Shown: positions 1 through 7,337, counted from the first letter of the stretch. The stretch: DNA of 7,509 bases from Pseudomonadota bacterium (GCA_022572335.1 JACZWD010000133.1:1-7509); one strand, 5' to 3'. Made by a program: numbers and translations. Notes: a model not told the origin generated them from the sequence alone.

Positions 1-10
1 TCAACGTCAT

Positions 11-16
11 AGGGAG
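11..16 (+). promoter_or_regulatory. Ribosome binding site of hpnD
   Basis: AGGGAG lies 7 nt before the GTG at 24 but only 1 nt before the ATG at 18. The spacing therefore favours the GTG as the working start. The frame beginning at base 1 closes at a TAG at 10-12, so an upstream gene could end there; this is compatible with hpnC being just outside the window but cannot be shown. Confidence 0.5.
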
Positions 17-23
17 CATGACG

Positions 24-878
24 GTGAGCGAGCGCAACTCCTCCTCCGAGGTCACGGACCACGTCAGATCCCTGGTCAGACGGTCGGGAACCTCGTTTTT
101 CTGGGCCATGCGCACCCTGCCCGCGGCGAAACGGAACGCCATGTACGCGGTGTATGCCTTCTGCCGCGAGGTGGACGACATCGCCGACGATCCCGGCGCG
201 GAGGCGGACAAGCGGACCCGTCTCGATCAATGGCGCGACGAGGTAGAGCGCATCTACGCCGGCCGGCCGCGATTTGCCATATCCCACGCCGTGGCCGGGG
301 CGGTGGCGCGTTTCGGCCTGAGAAAGCAGGACTTCCTGTCGGTGATCGACGGCATGGAGATGGACGCCGCGCCGAGCGTGCGCATCGCCGACATGGACGA
401 GTTGGACCTGTACTGCGACCGGGTGGCGTGTGCCGTGGGCCGGTTGTCCGTCCGGGTATTCGGCGTCGACGGGGCCCATGGGGACCGGGTCGCCCACACC
501 TTGGGCCGGGCCCTGCAGTTGACCAATATCCTGCGCGACCTGCACGAGGATGCCCAGCGCGACCGCCTGTACCTGCCCGGCGAGTTGCTGCGCGCCCACG
601 GCGTCCCGAGCACGGATGCGGCCGCCATTTTGACCCATCCCGCCCTGCCCGACGTGTGTGCGGAGTTGGCCGAAATGGCAGAGCGCCGGTTCGAAGACGC
701 GGCCTCGGCCCTGGCCGCCTGCGACCGCCACAAGATGCGGCCCGCCATCGTCATGATGGAGGTCTACCGGAAAGTCTTTCGGCTGTTGGTGCGGCGGGGC
801 TGGCGGCGGTTGGGCGAGCCGGTGAAGCTGTCCAGGGCGGAGAAACTTTGGATCGCGTTCCGCCACGGGATGGTCTGA
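24..878 (+). CDS. hpnD: Presqualene diphosphate synthase HpnD
   Basis: Squalene/phytoene synthase family enzyme. In the known HpnCDE route HpnD condenses two farnesyl diphosphates to presqualene diphosphate, which HpnC turns into hydroxysqualene and HpnE reduces to squalene. Numbered from the ATG at 18, the first Asp-rich metal-binding motif DDIADD is at residues 53-58, preceded by the family pattern YAVYAFCREV. The second, beginning LQLTNILRD and continuing to HEDAQRDR, spans 166-183. Length (284-286 aa) is normal for HpnD. GTG at 24 is preferred because AGGGAG is 7 nt upstream; ATG at 18 is the alternative and adds two residues. The TGA stop touches the ATG of hpnE, so the two are surely co-transcribed. 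HpnC and phytoene synthases share the motifs. The call of HpnD rests on overall appearance and on the position just before hpnE. The enzyme is expected to be cytosolic or membrane-associated. Confidence 0.92.
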   Translation: MSERNSSSEVTDHVRSLVRRSGTSFFWAMRTLPAAKRNAMYAVYAFCREVDDIADDPGAEADKRTRLDQWRDEVERIYAGRPRFAISHAVAGAVARFGLRKQDFLSVIDGMEMDAAPSVRIADMDELDLYCDRVACAVGRLSVRVFGVDGAHGDRVAHTLGRALQLTNILRDLHEDAQRDRLYLPGELLRAHGVPSTDAAAILTHPALPDVCAELAEMAERRFEDAASALAACDRHKMRPAIVMMEVYRKVFRLLVRRGWRRLGEPVKLSRAEKLWIAFRHGMV

Positions 879-2138
879 ATGACCGCCACCGTTCACGTCG
901 TCGGGGCCGGTGTTGCCGGCCTTTCCTGTGCCGTCAGGCTGGCACGGGCGGGGCGCCGCGTCGCGGTCCACGAAGCCGCGGGGCAGGCCGGCGGCCGCTG
1001 CCGGTCCTTTCACGACGCGACCCTGGACCGGCTGATCGACAACGGCAACCATCTTCTGATGAGCGGCAACCGCGCCGTCCGCGGCTACCTTGAAGACATC
1101 GGCAGCGCCGACAGCCTGATCGGCCCGGTGCCCGCCGAGTACCCTTTTCTCGACCTGCAAAGCGGCCTGCGCTGGGTGGTCCGGCCCAACGCCGGGCCAT
1201 TCCCGTGGTGGATATTTTCCGCCGGGCGGCGGGTCCCGGATACCCGGGCTTGGGATTACCTGCGCGGGCTGCGCCTGGCCTGGGCGGGGCGCGAAACCAC
1301 GGTCGCCGCGTGTCTGGGCACGGACGAGGCCCTTTTCAGGCGGTTCTGGGAACCCCTTACGGTCGCCGTCCTCAACACCAGCGCCGCCGACGGCGCGGCC
1401 AGCCTGATGTGGCCCATGATTGCCCAGACGTTCGGGCGCGGCGAGGCCGCCTGCCGCCCACTGGTCGCCCGCAGGGGCCTGAGCGACAGTTTCATCGATC
1501 CGGCGCTTGCCTTCCTCGACCGCAACGCGTGTCCGTCCCGGTTCAACCACCGGCTACGGTCCTTGCGGTTCGAATCGGACCGGGTGGCGGGGCTGGATTT
1601 CGGCGGGGACCCCGTGGCCGTCGCGCCGGGGGACTGCGTGGTGCTGGCCGTCCCGCCGGCGGGCGCCGCCGCCCTCGTGCCCGGGATCGTCGCGCCCGCG
1701 ACCAGCCGCGCCATCGTCAACGGGCACTTTCGCCTCGCGACCAGGCGCGAAGACCTGGGTTTCCTTGGCTTGGTGGGCGGCACCTGCCAGTGGCTCTTCG
1801 TGCGCGGCGATATCGCATCGGTCACGGTCAGCGCCGCCGACGCCCTGGCCGACCAACCGTCCGCCGCCATCGCCGGGCGATTTTGGGCCGATGTCACCCG
1901 CGCCCTGGGGCTCGGGGACGCGCCGCTGCCGCCTCACAGGATCGTCAAGGAAAAGCGCGCCACCTTCGCCCAGACGCCCGAGGAGGTGGCCCGCCGGCCG
2001 GGCACGCGGACGGCGTGGAGAAACCTTTACCTTGCCGGGGACTGGACCGATACCGGCCTGCCGGCGACCATCGAAGGGGCCGTGCGATCGGGGCGGGCGG
2101 CCGCCGACGCGGTCCTGGCGACCCTATCATTCGCTTGA
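879..2138 (+). CDS. hpnE: Hydroxysqualene dehydroxylase / FAD-dependent HpnE
   Basis: Flavin amine-oxidase/phytoene-desaturase family protein of 419 aa, the usual HpnE size. In characterised hopanoid producers HpnE reduces hydroxysqualene to squalene, the last step before cyclisation. The N-terminal dinucleotide-binding fold is clear: GAGVAG at residues 9-14, then the strand ending in Glu32 (VHEA) and the GGRC continuation at 38-41 that contacts FAD. Near the C-terminus LYLAGDWTDTGLPATIEGAV (from residue 383) is the second FAD-contacting signature typical of this family. The ATG follows the hpnD TGA directly and in the same frame, with only a loose GGGATGG upstream, so translation is probably coupled to hpnD. 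The stop codon overlaps a TTGACA at 2135-2140. Related carotenoid desaturases share the fold. The hopanoid context makes HpnE the best reading. Confidence 0.93.
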   Translation: MTATVHVVGAGVAGLSCAVRLARAGRRVAVHEAAGQAGGRCRSFHDATLDRLIDNGNHLLMSGNRAVRGYLEDIGSADSLIGPVPAEYPFLDLQSGLRWVVRPNAGPFPWWIFSAGRRVPDTRAWDYLRGLRLAWAGRETTVAACLGTDEALFRRFWEPLTVAVLNTSAADGAASLMWPMIAQTFGRGEAACRPLVARRGLSDSFIDPALAFLDRNACPSRFNHRLRSLRFESDRVAGLDFGGDPVAVAPGDCVVLAVPPAGAAALVPGIVAPATSRAIVNGHFRLATRREDLGFLGLVGGTCQWLFVRGDIASVTVSAADALADQPSAAIAGRFWADVTRALGLGDAPLPPHRIVKEKRATFAQTPEEVARRPGTRTAWRNLYLAGDWTDTGLPATIEGAVRSGRAAADAVLATLSFA

Positions 2139-2192
2139 CAAACGCTGGAATTCTGACAAAAAAACCCCCTCGGATTAGAGATGCCGTAAAAT
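2135..2192 (+). promoter_or_regulatory. Possible internal promoter region before shc
   Basis: This is the only AT-rich patch inside the + strand cluster. It has a perfect -35-like TTGACA at 2135-2140 overlapping the hpnE stop, CTGACA at 2153-2158, a run of seven A at 2158-2164 and a -10-like TAAAAT at 2187-2192. No pair has both good hexamers and the standard 16-18 nt spacing, so a sigma-70 promoter is only a suggestion. A separate start for shc would make sense after the 115-bp break in the otherwise gap-free operon. Confidence 0.25.
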
Positions 2193-2197
2193 ACCCT

Positions 2198-2220
2198 GCG
2201 AGGGCCGCATCGACCCTCGC
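2198..2220 (+). other. Perfect 7-bp hairpin in the hpnE-shc gap
   Basis: GCGAGGG (2198-2204) pairs with CCCTCGC (2214-2220) across a 9-nt loop. No T run follows, so it is not a classical intrinsic terminator. It lies 34-56 nt before the shc ATG and could sit in the shc leader or stabilise a processed end. The role is unknown. Confidence 0.4.
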
Positions 2221-2253
2221 GCGACGCCGGCCCTGGGGGGGCGCTAGACAGGC

Positions 2254-4239
2254 ATGTTGGAGACACTGGCGACTCCGCTGTACGAGACGCGGCCGGAGGA
2301 AGATCGGCTCGACGCGGCGATAGAGCGGGCCTCGGTCGGCATCACCGACCAGCAGGCCGACGACGGTCATTGGGCGTACGAACTGGAAGCCGACGTCACC
2401 ATCCCGTCCGAATACATTCTGCTCAACCATTTTCTGGGGCGGATCGACGACGCCGTCGAGGCCAAGCTGGCCAACTACATCCGCGCCATCCAGGGGGAAC
2501 ACGGCGGCTGGCCGCTCTATCACGACGGCGACTTCAACATGAGCGCCTCGGTCAAGGCATACTACGCCCTCAAGCTGACGGGAGAGGACATAGAGGCGCC
2601 CCACATGGCGTGGGCGCGCAAGGCCATCCGCGAACACGGCGGGGCGGCCCGCTGCAACGTGTTCACCCGTTTCACCCTGGCCTTGTTCGGACAGGTGCCG
2701 TGGCGCGCCGTGCCGGTGATGCGGGTCGAGGCGTTGCTCCTGCCCAAGTGGGCGCCCTTCCACATCGACAAGGTCTCGTACTGGTCACGCACGGTGATGG
2801 TGCCGCTTCTGATCCTGGCGGCCTTGAAGCCACGGGCGCGCAATCCACGCGGCGTCGGGATCGAGGAGCTGTTCTGCACGCCGGCGGACGAGGAAAGCAA
2901 ATACCTGAGAAACCCCACCGACCAGTTCCTTGGCACGGTGCTGCTTCTCCTTGACCGTGTCGCCCGCGTGATCGAGCCCCTGTTTCTTAAGGTTCTGGAG
3001 CGAAAAGCCATCGACCGGGCCATGGTCTTCGTCAAGGAGCGGCTCAACGGCGAGGACGGGCTGGGCGGCATTTTTCCGGCCATGGCCAACGCCCTGATGG
3101 TCTTCGACGCGCTGGGATATCCCGGCGACCACCCGGATGTGGTGACCGCCCGCAGTGCCGTGGACAAGCTGCTGGTGTTCAGGGACGGCATGGGCTACTG
3201 CCAGCCCTGCCTGTCGCCCGTGTGGGACACCGGCCTCGCCCTGTATGCCCTGATGGAAGCCGGTATGGAAGGCGACCACCCGATCATGCGGCGGGCGAGC
3301 CGATGGCTGGTCGGGCGGCAGATCCTCGACGTCAAGGGCGACTGGGCGACCAACCGCGGCCACGTACGCCCCGGGGGATGGGCCTTCCAATACTGGAACG
3401 ATTTCTATCCCGATGTGGACGACACCGCGGTCGTGGCCATGGCCCTGCACCGGGCGGACGAAGACGCCTATGGCGAGGCCATCGAGCGCGGCGTCGAGTG
3501 GATCCTCGGCATGCAAAGCCGAAATGGCGGCTGGGGCGCTTTCGACGCGGACAACAATCACTACTTCCTGCAAAGCATTCCCTTTGCCGATCATGGCGCG
3601 CTGCTCGACCCGCCCACGGCTGACGTCACCGCGCGCTGTATATCCCTGCTTGCCCAGGTCGGGTACGACGATACCCATCCGGCGGTGGCGCGGGGACTCG
3701 CATACCTCAGGCGCGAGCAGGAAGAAGACGGATCCTGGTTCGGCCGCTGGGGCAACAACTACGTCTACGGCACATGGTCCGTGTTGAGCGCCCTCAACGC
3801 GGCGGGCGCGGACATGCAGGCGCCCTACATCCGCAAGGCGGCGGCATGGCTGAAATACTGTCAGCGCCCCGACGGCGGCTGGGGGGAGGACTGCTCCACC
3901 TACCTGGACCACCGCAGATGGTACGTATCGGTGGCCGCCAAGGCACGGCGCATGGACGCGGTGAAGACGAGCACGCCCTCGCAGACGTCATGGGCGCTCC
4001 TGGGGCTGATGGCGGCCGGCGAGGTGGACAGCGACAGCGTCCGGCGCGGGATCGAATACCTGCTCGACGCACCGCGCGACAACGGCAAGTGGAAGGAAGA
4101 ATATTTCAACGCGGTGGGCTTCCCGCGGATCTTCTATCTTCGCTATCACGGCTACAGCGCGTATTTCCCCCTGTGGACGCTGGCCCGGTACCGCAACTTG
4201 ATCGCGGCCAACGCCGAGCGGCCCGCGTTTGGCATGTGA
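2254..4239 (+). CDS. shc: Squalene-hopene cyclase
   Basis: Class II triterpene cyclase (also called HpnF) that protonates squalene and folds it into hopene and hopanol. It is a monotopic enzyme on the inner face of the cytoplasmic membrane. The catalytic acid motif DVDDTA is at residues 387-392, matching the DxDD proton donor of known cyclases. Repeated QW motifs are plain, including GMQSRNGGWGAFD (Trp427), REQEEDGSWFGRW, KYCQRPDGGWGED and DAPRDNGKW. The C-terminus has the family pattern FPRIFYLRYHGYSAYFPLWT. Length, 661 aa, is usual for proteobacterial Shc and nothing is missing. The ATG at 2254 has a poor ribosome site (a G run ends 12 nt upstream). No better in-frame start exists before the conserved N-terminal helix. 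The gene follows hpnE after 115 bp and abuts hpnG in the same frame. The combination of DxDD and QW repeats leaves no serious alternative. Confidence 0.98.
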   Translation: MLETLATPLYETRPEEDRLDAAIERASVGITDQQADDGHWAYELEADVTIPSEYILLNHFLGRIDDAVEAKLANYIRAIQGEHGGWPLYHDGDFNMSASVKAYYALKLTGEDIEAPHMAWARKAIREHGGAARCNVFTRFTLALFGQVPWRAVPVMRVEALLLPKWAPFHIDKVSYWSRTVMVPLLILAALKPRARNPRGVGIEELFCTPADEESKYLRNPTDQFLGTVLLLLDRVARVIEPLFLKVLERKAIDRAMVFVKERLNGEDGLGGIFPAMANALMVFDALGYPGDHPDVVTARSAVDKLLVFRDGMGYCQPCLSPVWDTGLALYALMEAGMEGDHPIMRRASRWLVGRQILDVKGDWATNRGHVRPGGWAFQYWNDFYPDVDDTAVVAMALHRADEDAYGEAIERGVEWILGMQSRNGGWGAFDADNNHYFLQSIPFADHGALLDPPTADVTARCISLLAQVGYDDTHPAVARGLAYLRREQEEDGSWFGRWGNNYVYGTWSVLSALNAAGADMQAPYIRKAAAWLKYCQRPDGGWGEDCSTYLDHRRWYVSVAAKARRMDAVKTSTPSQTSWALLGLMAAGEVDSDSVRRGIEYLLDAPRDNGKWKEEYFNAVGFPRIFYLRYHGYSAYFPLWTLARYRNLIAANAERPAFGM

Positions 4240-4926
4240 TTGAACCGGCTTGGCGTCATTACCGGCTTGGCCAGCGAAGCCGATTGCCTGTCCGAAATTC
4301 CCGTTGACCGCCGGCCCCTTGTCGAGAGCGCCGGCGCCAGCCCCGAGGGCGCCCGCCGGGTGGCGCGCGCCCTTCTTTCCCGGGGCTGCACCGGGCTGTT
4401 GAGTTTCGGTACGGCCGGGGGCCTGGACCCCGGTTTGGGCCCCGGCGCGCTGGTCCTGGCCGAGGCGGTCGTCGCCCCCGACGGCGGGCGGTTCGCCACC
4501 GACGCCGCATGGCGGGACCGGCTCCGCGCCGCCCTTTCGGGCGAGGCGGACATGGCGGTGGCGACCCTTGCCGGAAGCGGGCACGCGGTGAGCACCCCGG
4601 CGGCGAAGCGCCGCCTTCGGGAAACCACGGGCGCGGCGGCCGTGGACATGGAAAGCCTGGGCGTCGCCGAGGTTGCCGCCCAGGCGGACGTTCCCTTCCT
4701 GGCATTGCGGGCGGTCGCCGATCCGGCGGCGCGGGCCATCCCTCCGTGGGTGATGAAGGCCGTCCTCGAGGACGGCGGCATCGACCCGATGGCGATTATC
4801 CGGCCGCTGCTGGTGCGCCCGTGGACCGTGTGGGCCTTGATCGGTCTGGCGCGGGAAAACGGAAGGGCCCTGGCCGCCTTACGCCGCGTCGCTTCGCGCG
4901 CCGGCGCCGGGTTCGGCCTCGCTTAA
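4240..4926 (+). CDS. hpnG: Adenosylhopane nucleosidase HpnG
   Basis: Nucleoside phosphorylase/MTA-SAH nucleosidase superfamily protein of 228 aa. In hopanoid producers HpnG removes adenine from adenosylhopane, leading toward ribosylhopane and bacteriohopanetetrol. Visible family features are the N-terminal VITGLASEAD strand-turn with Glu13 (comparable to Glu12 of E. coli MTA/SAH nucleosidase), the glycine-rich SFGTAGGLDPGLGPGALV segment, VDMES at 135-139 that holds the ribose-binding Met-Glu pair, and RAVADPA with Asp161 as the likely catalytic acid. The proposed start is a TTG immediately after the shc TGA and in the same frame. ATG at 4234 is blocked by that TGA, and no other start precedes the first conserved strand. 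No clear ribosome site is seen, so translation probably depends on coupling to shc. The last 48 bp overlap the 3' end of hpnH on the other strand. Confidence 0.92.
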   Translation: MNRLGVITGLASEADCLSEIPVDRRPLVESAGASPEGARRVARALLSRGCTGLLSFGTAGGLDPGLGPGALVLAEAVVAPDGGRFATDAAWRDRLRAALSGEADMAVATLAGSGHAVSTPAAKRRLRETTGAAAVDMESLGVAEVAAQADVPFLALRAVADPAARAIPPWVMKAVLEDGGIDPMAIIRPLLVRPWTVWALIGLARENGRALAALRRVASRAGAGFGLA

Positions 4927-6015
4927 GCCTTTCACCACGTCCTCGAAGACGAACTCGGCCGGCCGCTGGTTGTCCAGGGGGATTTCCGGGGCCATGGGTG
5001 CGTCGGTCTCGAAGCCGCGCAATGCGACCTTCAGGGCCTTCAGCGGGTGGGCCACGGTGTCGGCGACGGCGGTCGCCTCGTATCCGCAGTGGACCATACA
5101 GTCGGCGCACTTCTCGTAGTTGCCGGTGCCGTAGATGTCCCACTCGGTCTCTTCCATGAGTTCCGCAAACGAGGCCACGTAGCCCTCGTTCAGCAGGTAG
5201 CACGGGCGTTGCCAGCCGAAGACGTTGCGCGTCGGGTTGCCCCAGGGGGTACACCGGTATTCCTGGTTGCCGGCGAGAAAGTCCATGAACAGCGTCGACT
5301 GGGAGAAACGCCACTTCCTGCCGCGCCCGAGCTTGAAGATATCGCGGAAGAGCTGCTTGGTCTTGCGGCGGTTCAGGAAGTGGTCCTGGTCCGGCGCGCG
5401 CTCGTAGGCGTAGCCGGGCGAGACGGTGATCCCCTCGACGCCCAGGTCATTGGTGACGAAATCGAAGAATTCGGCCGCTTCCGGGGCCGTCATCTGGTCG
5501 AACAGCGTGCAGTTGACGTTGACCCGGAAGCCCTTTGCGGAGGCTGACTTGATGGCGGCGACGGCGCGCTTGAAGACCCCCTCCTGGGCGACCGCCCGGT
5601 CGTGGTGTTTCTCCAGCCCGTCCAGGTGTACCGAGAACGTGAGATAGGGGGTGGGGCTGAACAAATGGAGCTTCTTCTCCATGAGCAGCGCGTTGGTGCA
5701 CAGGTAGACGAATTTCTTGCGCGCCACGATGCCTTTGACGATCTGGTCGATGTCCTTGTGCAGCAAGGGCTCGCCGCCGGGGATGGAGACCACCGGCGCG
5801 CCGCACTCGTCCACCGCGTCGAGGCATTCGCGGACGCTCAGGCGCTTGTTCAGGATGGGATCCGGATAGTCGATCTTGCCGCAGCCCGGGCACGCCAGAT
5901 TGCACCGGAACAGGGGTTCCAGCATCAGCACCAGGGGGTATTTGTCGACGCCCTTCAGGCGCTGCTTGACGACGTAGGCGCCGACACGAATTTGCTGGAT
6001 GAGGGGGACAGCCAC
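4879..6015 (-). CDS. hpnH: Adenosylhopane synthase HpnH (radical SAM)
   Basis: Radical SAM enzyme that attaches the 5'-deoxyadenosyl group to diploptene, giving adenosylhopane, the first step of C35 hopanoid side-chain building. The [4Fe-4S] motif is Cx3Cx2C at C38, C42 and C45 (RCNLACPGCGKIDYP), followed by the SAM-binding GGEP at 80-83. A C-terminal cysteine group, CADCMVHC (about 303-310), and the segment CTPWGNPTRNVFGWQRPCY are typical of the C-terminal domain of HpnH. With the GTG start at 6015 the protein is 378 aa, the family size. AAGGAG lies 10 nt upstream and supports this start. An upstream in-frame extension reaches into ispH and shows no conservation I recognise. The gene follows ispH by 25 bp and surely shares its transcript. 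Its final 48 bp run into hpnG, whose product uses the product of HpnH. Confidence 0.97.
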   Translation of the reverse strand: MAVPLIQQIRVGAYVVKQRLKGVDKYPLVLMLEPLFRCNLACPGCGKIDYPDPILNKRLSVRECLDAVDECGAPVVSIPGGEPLLHKDIDQIVKGIVARKKFVYLCTNALLMEKKLHLFSPTPYLTFSVHLDGLEKHHDRAVAQEGVFKRAVAAIKSASAKGFRVNVNCTLFDQMTAPEAAEFFDFVTNDLGVEGITVSPGYAYERAPDQDHFLNRRKTKQLFRDIFKLGRGRKWRFSQSTLFMDFLAGNQEYRCTPWGNPTRNVFGWQRPCYLLNEGYVASFAELMEETEWDIYGTGNYEKCADCMVHCGYEATAVADTVAHPLKALKVALRGFETDAPMAPEIPLDNQRPAEFVFEDVVKGLSEAEPGAGARSDAA

Positions 6016-6025
6016 TTTACCGGAA

Positions 6026-6031
6026 CTCCTT
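6026..6031 (-). promoter_or_regulatory. Ribosome binding site of hpnH
   Basis: On the - strand AAGGAG stands 10 nt before the GTG at 6015. It is the strongest Shine-Dalgarno sequence of the window and fixes the non-ATG start of hpnH inside the 25-bp ispH-hpnH gap. Confidence 0.7.
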
Positions 6032-6040
6032 GAGCATTGC

Positions 6041-7006
6041 CTATTCGGCCGCGCGGGCTGCCTCGGCCAGTGCGCGGGGCAGCTTGAATATGACGCTTTC
6101 TTCCACCCCGGACAGTTCTTCCACCGAAACCTCACCGAAGTCCCCCAGCCGCTTTACCAACTCCTGGACCAGTTCCTCCGGCGCCGACGCGCCGGCGGTG
6201 ATGCCCACGGTGGCGACGCCGTCGAGCCAGGCGGGATTCAAGGAATCGGCGTCGTCGATGAGGTAGCTGGGGACGCCCATCGCCGCGCCGAAATCGCGCA
6301 GACGGTTGGAATTCGAACTGTTTTGCGCACCAACCACGAGCAGCAGGTCCACATGGGCGGCCAGGGCGCGGGCCGATTGCTGGCGGTTCTGGGTGGCGTA
6401 GCAGATGTCCTTGACGTCGGGGCCGACGATGTCCGGGAAACGCTCTTTCAGGGCGTCGATCACGTCGCGCGTGTCATCGACGCTGAGCGTGGTCTGGGTG
6501 ATGTAGGCGAGCCGTGCGGGATCGCGGACCGTCAATTTGGGTACGTCTTCCGGGCTGGTCACAATATGAACGCCGCCCGGAATGCGGCCCTGGGTTCCCT
6601 CCACCTCCGGGTGCCCCTCATGGCCGATGAGGATCACTTCGCGGTTCTTTCGGGCGTGGTTCTGGCCTTCCTTGTGGACCTTGGAAACCAGGGGACAGGT
6701 GGCGTCGATCACCGGCAGGTTGCGCACCTTGGCCGAATTCTCCACCGCCTCGGACACGCCGTGGGCGCTGAACACGGTGACGCCGCCGTCGGGGATGTCC
6801 TCCACTTCCTCGACGAACACCGCCCCCTTGGCGCGCAGGGTCTCCACGACCCTTTGGTTGTGAACGATTTCGTGGCGCACATAGACCGGCGGGCCGTAAA
6901 TGTCCAGGGCGCGCTCGACGATTTCGATGGCGCGCTCGACGCCGGCGCAGAAACCGCGGGGCTTTGCCAGCAAGACCCGCAGGGTTTTGTCCGATCTCTT
7001 TGCCAA
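6041..7006 (-). CDS. ispH: 4-hydroxy-3-methylbut-2-enyl diphosphate reductase IspH (LytB)
   Basis: Last enzyme of the MEP pathway. It reduces HMBPP to IPP and DMAPP with an Fe-S cluster, in the cytosol. Counting from TTG at 7006 (321 aa; E. coli IspH has 316), the three cluster ligands are Cys20 (PRGFCAGVERAI), Cys104 (DATCPLVSKVH) and Cys202 (ICYATQNRQ). Substrate-site residues are also in place: His45, the GHEGHPEVEGT segment with His129 and Glu130, Thr173, and NSSNSNRL at 229-236. TTG is chosen because GGAG lies 8 nt before it and because the protein then starts just before the conserved first strand. ATG at 7024 (327 aa) or 7090 (349 aa) would add residues that do not look conserved and lack well-spaced ribosome sites. 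hpnH follows in the same direction after 25 bp. The pairing places precursor supply together with hopanoid elongation. Confidence 0.97.
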   Translation of the reverse strand: MAKRSDKTLRVLLAKPRGFCAGVERAIEIVERALDIYGPPVYVRHEIVHNQRVVETLRAKGAVFVEEVEDIPDGGVTVFSAHGVSEAVENSAKVRNLPVIDATCPLVSKVHKEGQNHARKNREVILIGHEGHPEVEGTQGRIPGGVHIVTSPEDVPKLTVRDPARLAYITQTTLSVDDTRDVIDALKERFPDIVGPDVKDICYATQNRQQSARALAAHVDLLLVVGAQNSSNSNRLRDFGAAMGVPSYLIDDADSLNPAWLDGVATVGITAGASAPEELVQELVKRLGDFGEVSVEELSGVEESVIFKLPRALAEAARAAE

Positions 7007-7014
7007 GGGTCGAT

Positions 7015-7018
7015 CTCC
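7015..7018 (-). promoter_or_regulatory. Ribosome binding site deciding the ispH start
   Basis: On the - strand GGAG, within ACGGAGA, is 8 nt upstream of the TTG at 7006. The ATG at 7024 would lie upstream of this site and cannot use it. This is the reason for preferring the TTG. Confidence 0.5.
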
Positions 7019-7095
7019 GTCCATTTCCGGGAAACGCGGACGCCCCGATGCCCGCCACGCGCCACCTGAAAATAGGGATCTTTTGGCCAAAGGGA

Positions 7096-7112
7096 AAGGG
7101 AATTTGTCCCTT
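7096..7112 (-). other. 6-bp hairpin in the ispH leader
   Basis: AAGGGA (7096-7101) pairs perfectly with TCCCTT (7107-7112) over a 5-nt loop, about 90 nt before the ispH start. A near palindrome (TTTGGCCAAA) lies next to it at about 7083-7092. It may belong to the ispH 5' untranslated region or be an operator. Nothing in the sequence decides between these. I saw no convincing -35/-10 pair for ispH in 7025-7198. Confidence 0.3.
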
Positions 7113-7198
7113 CTCTCAATACATTGTGATGGGGTGGTGCGCTTCCCCGGGTGCCGTCCGGCGGTGGATTTTGCTCTTCGCCGGCCCCGGAATCCTGC

Positions 7199-7234
7199 TA
7201 GTACCCTCTATCACAATAGGATGGGTACGTGTGA
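7199..7234 (+). repeat. Left terminal inverted repeat
   Basis: It begins TAGTACCCTCTATC and matches the right end at 24 of 25 positions through 7223. The single difference is C7214. A 3-nt stretch (GGT) versus 2 nt on the other side interrupts it before the shared ACGTGTGA at 7227-7234. It also contains its own small inverted repeat, GTACCC (7201-7206) and GGGTAC (7223-7228), which the right end lacks. Confidence 0.85.
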
Positions 7235-7238
7235 TCGT

Positions 7239-7325
7239 CTTTTCGCGTCTTTTGGGCAGGAAGCGTCGCGCCGGCGATGCGCGACATCGTCAAGCGGCGC
7301 TGACGCCCCCAAAAGACGCGAAAAG
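7239..7325. repeat. Internal inverted repeat arm 1 of the element
   Basis: CTTTTCGCGTCTTTTGGG (7239-7256) has an exact 18-bp inverted partner at 7308-7325. The 51-nt interior contains two smaller hairpins: GTCGCGC/GCGCGAC (7265-7271 with 7279-7285) and GGCG/CGCC (7296-7299 with 7304-7307). An exact 18-bp match this close is very unlikely by chance. Confidence 0.85.
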
Positions 7326-7337
7326 CGACCCTTCGGG

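Noticed and set aside
1..12. 3' end of hpnC
   Set aside because: A TAG at 10-12 would fit, but three codons cannot identify a gene.
1205..2323. Long + strand open frame across hpnE into the gap
   Set aside because: Arg/Gly/Pro-rich translation with no domain; a shadow frame of GC-rich hpnE, whose own frame has clear FAD motifs.
2785..3912. 375-codon - strand open frame opposite shc
   Set aside because: Antisense to an undoubted cyclase gene; low-complexity translation and no family features.
6016..6135. Longer HpnH starting upstream inside ispH
   Set aside because: The extension overlaps ispH, looks non-conserved, and the strong AAGGAG points to the GTG at 6015.
5999..7069. 356-codon + strand open frame opposite ispH
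   Set aside because: Antisense to ispH, which carries all three cysteine ligands; high-GC codons commonly leave the opposite frame open.
7022..7090. Longer IspH starting at ATG 7090 or 7024
   Set aside because: Extra residues are not family-like and the ribosome site GGAG at 7015-7018 serves only the TTG at 7006.
7308..7325. Arm 1 as CRISPR repeat or intrinsic terminator
   Set aside because: Only two inverted copies, not direct regularly spaced ones, and no T run follows the stem.
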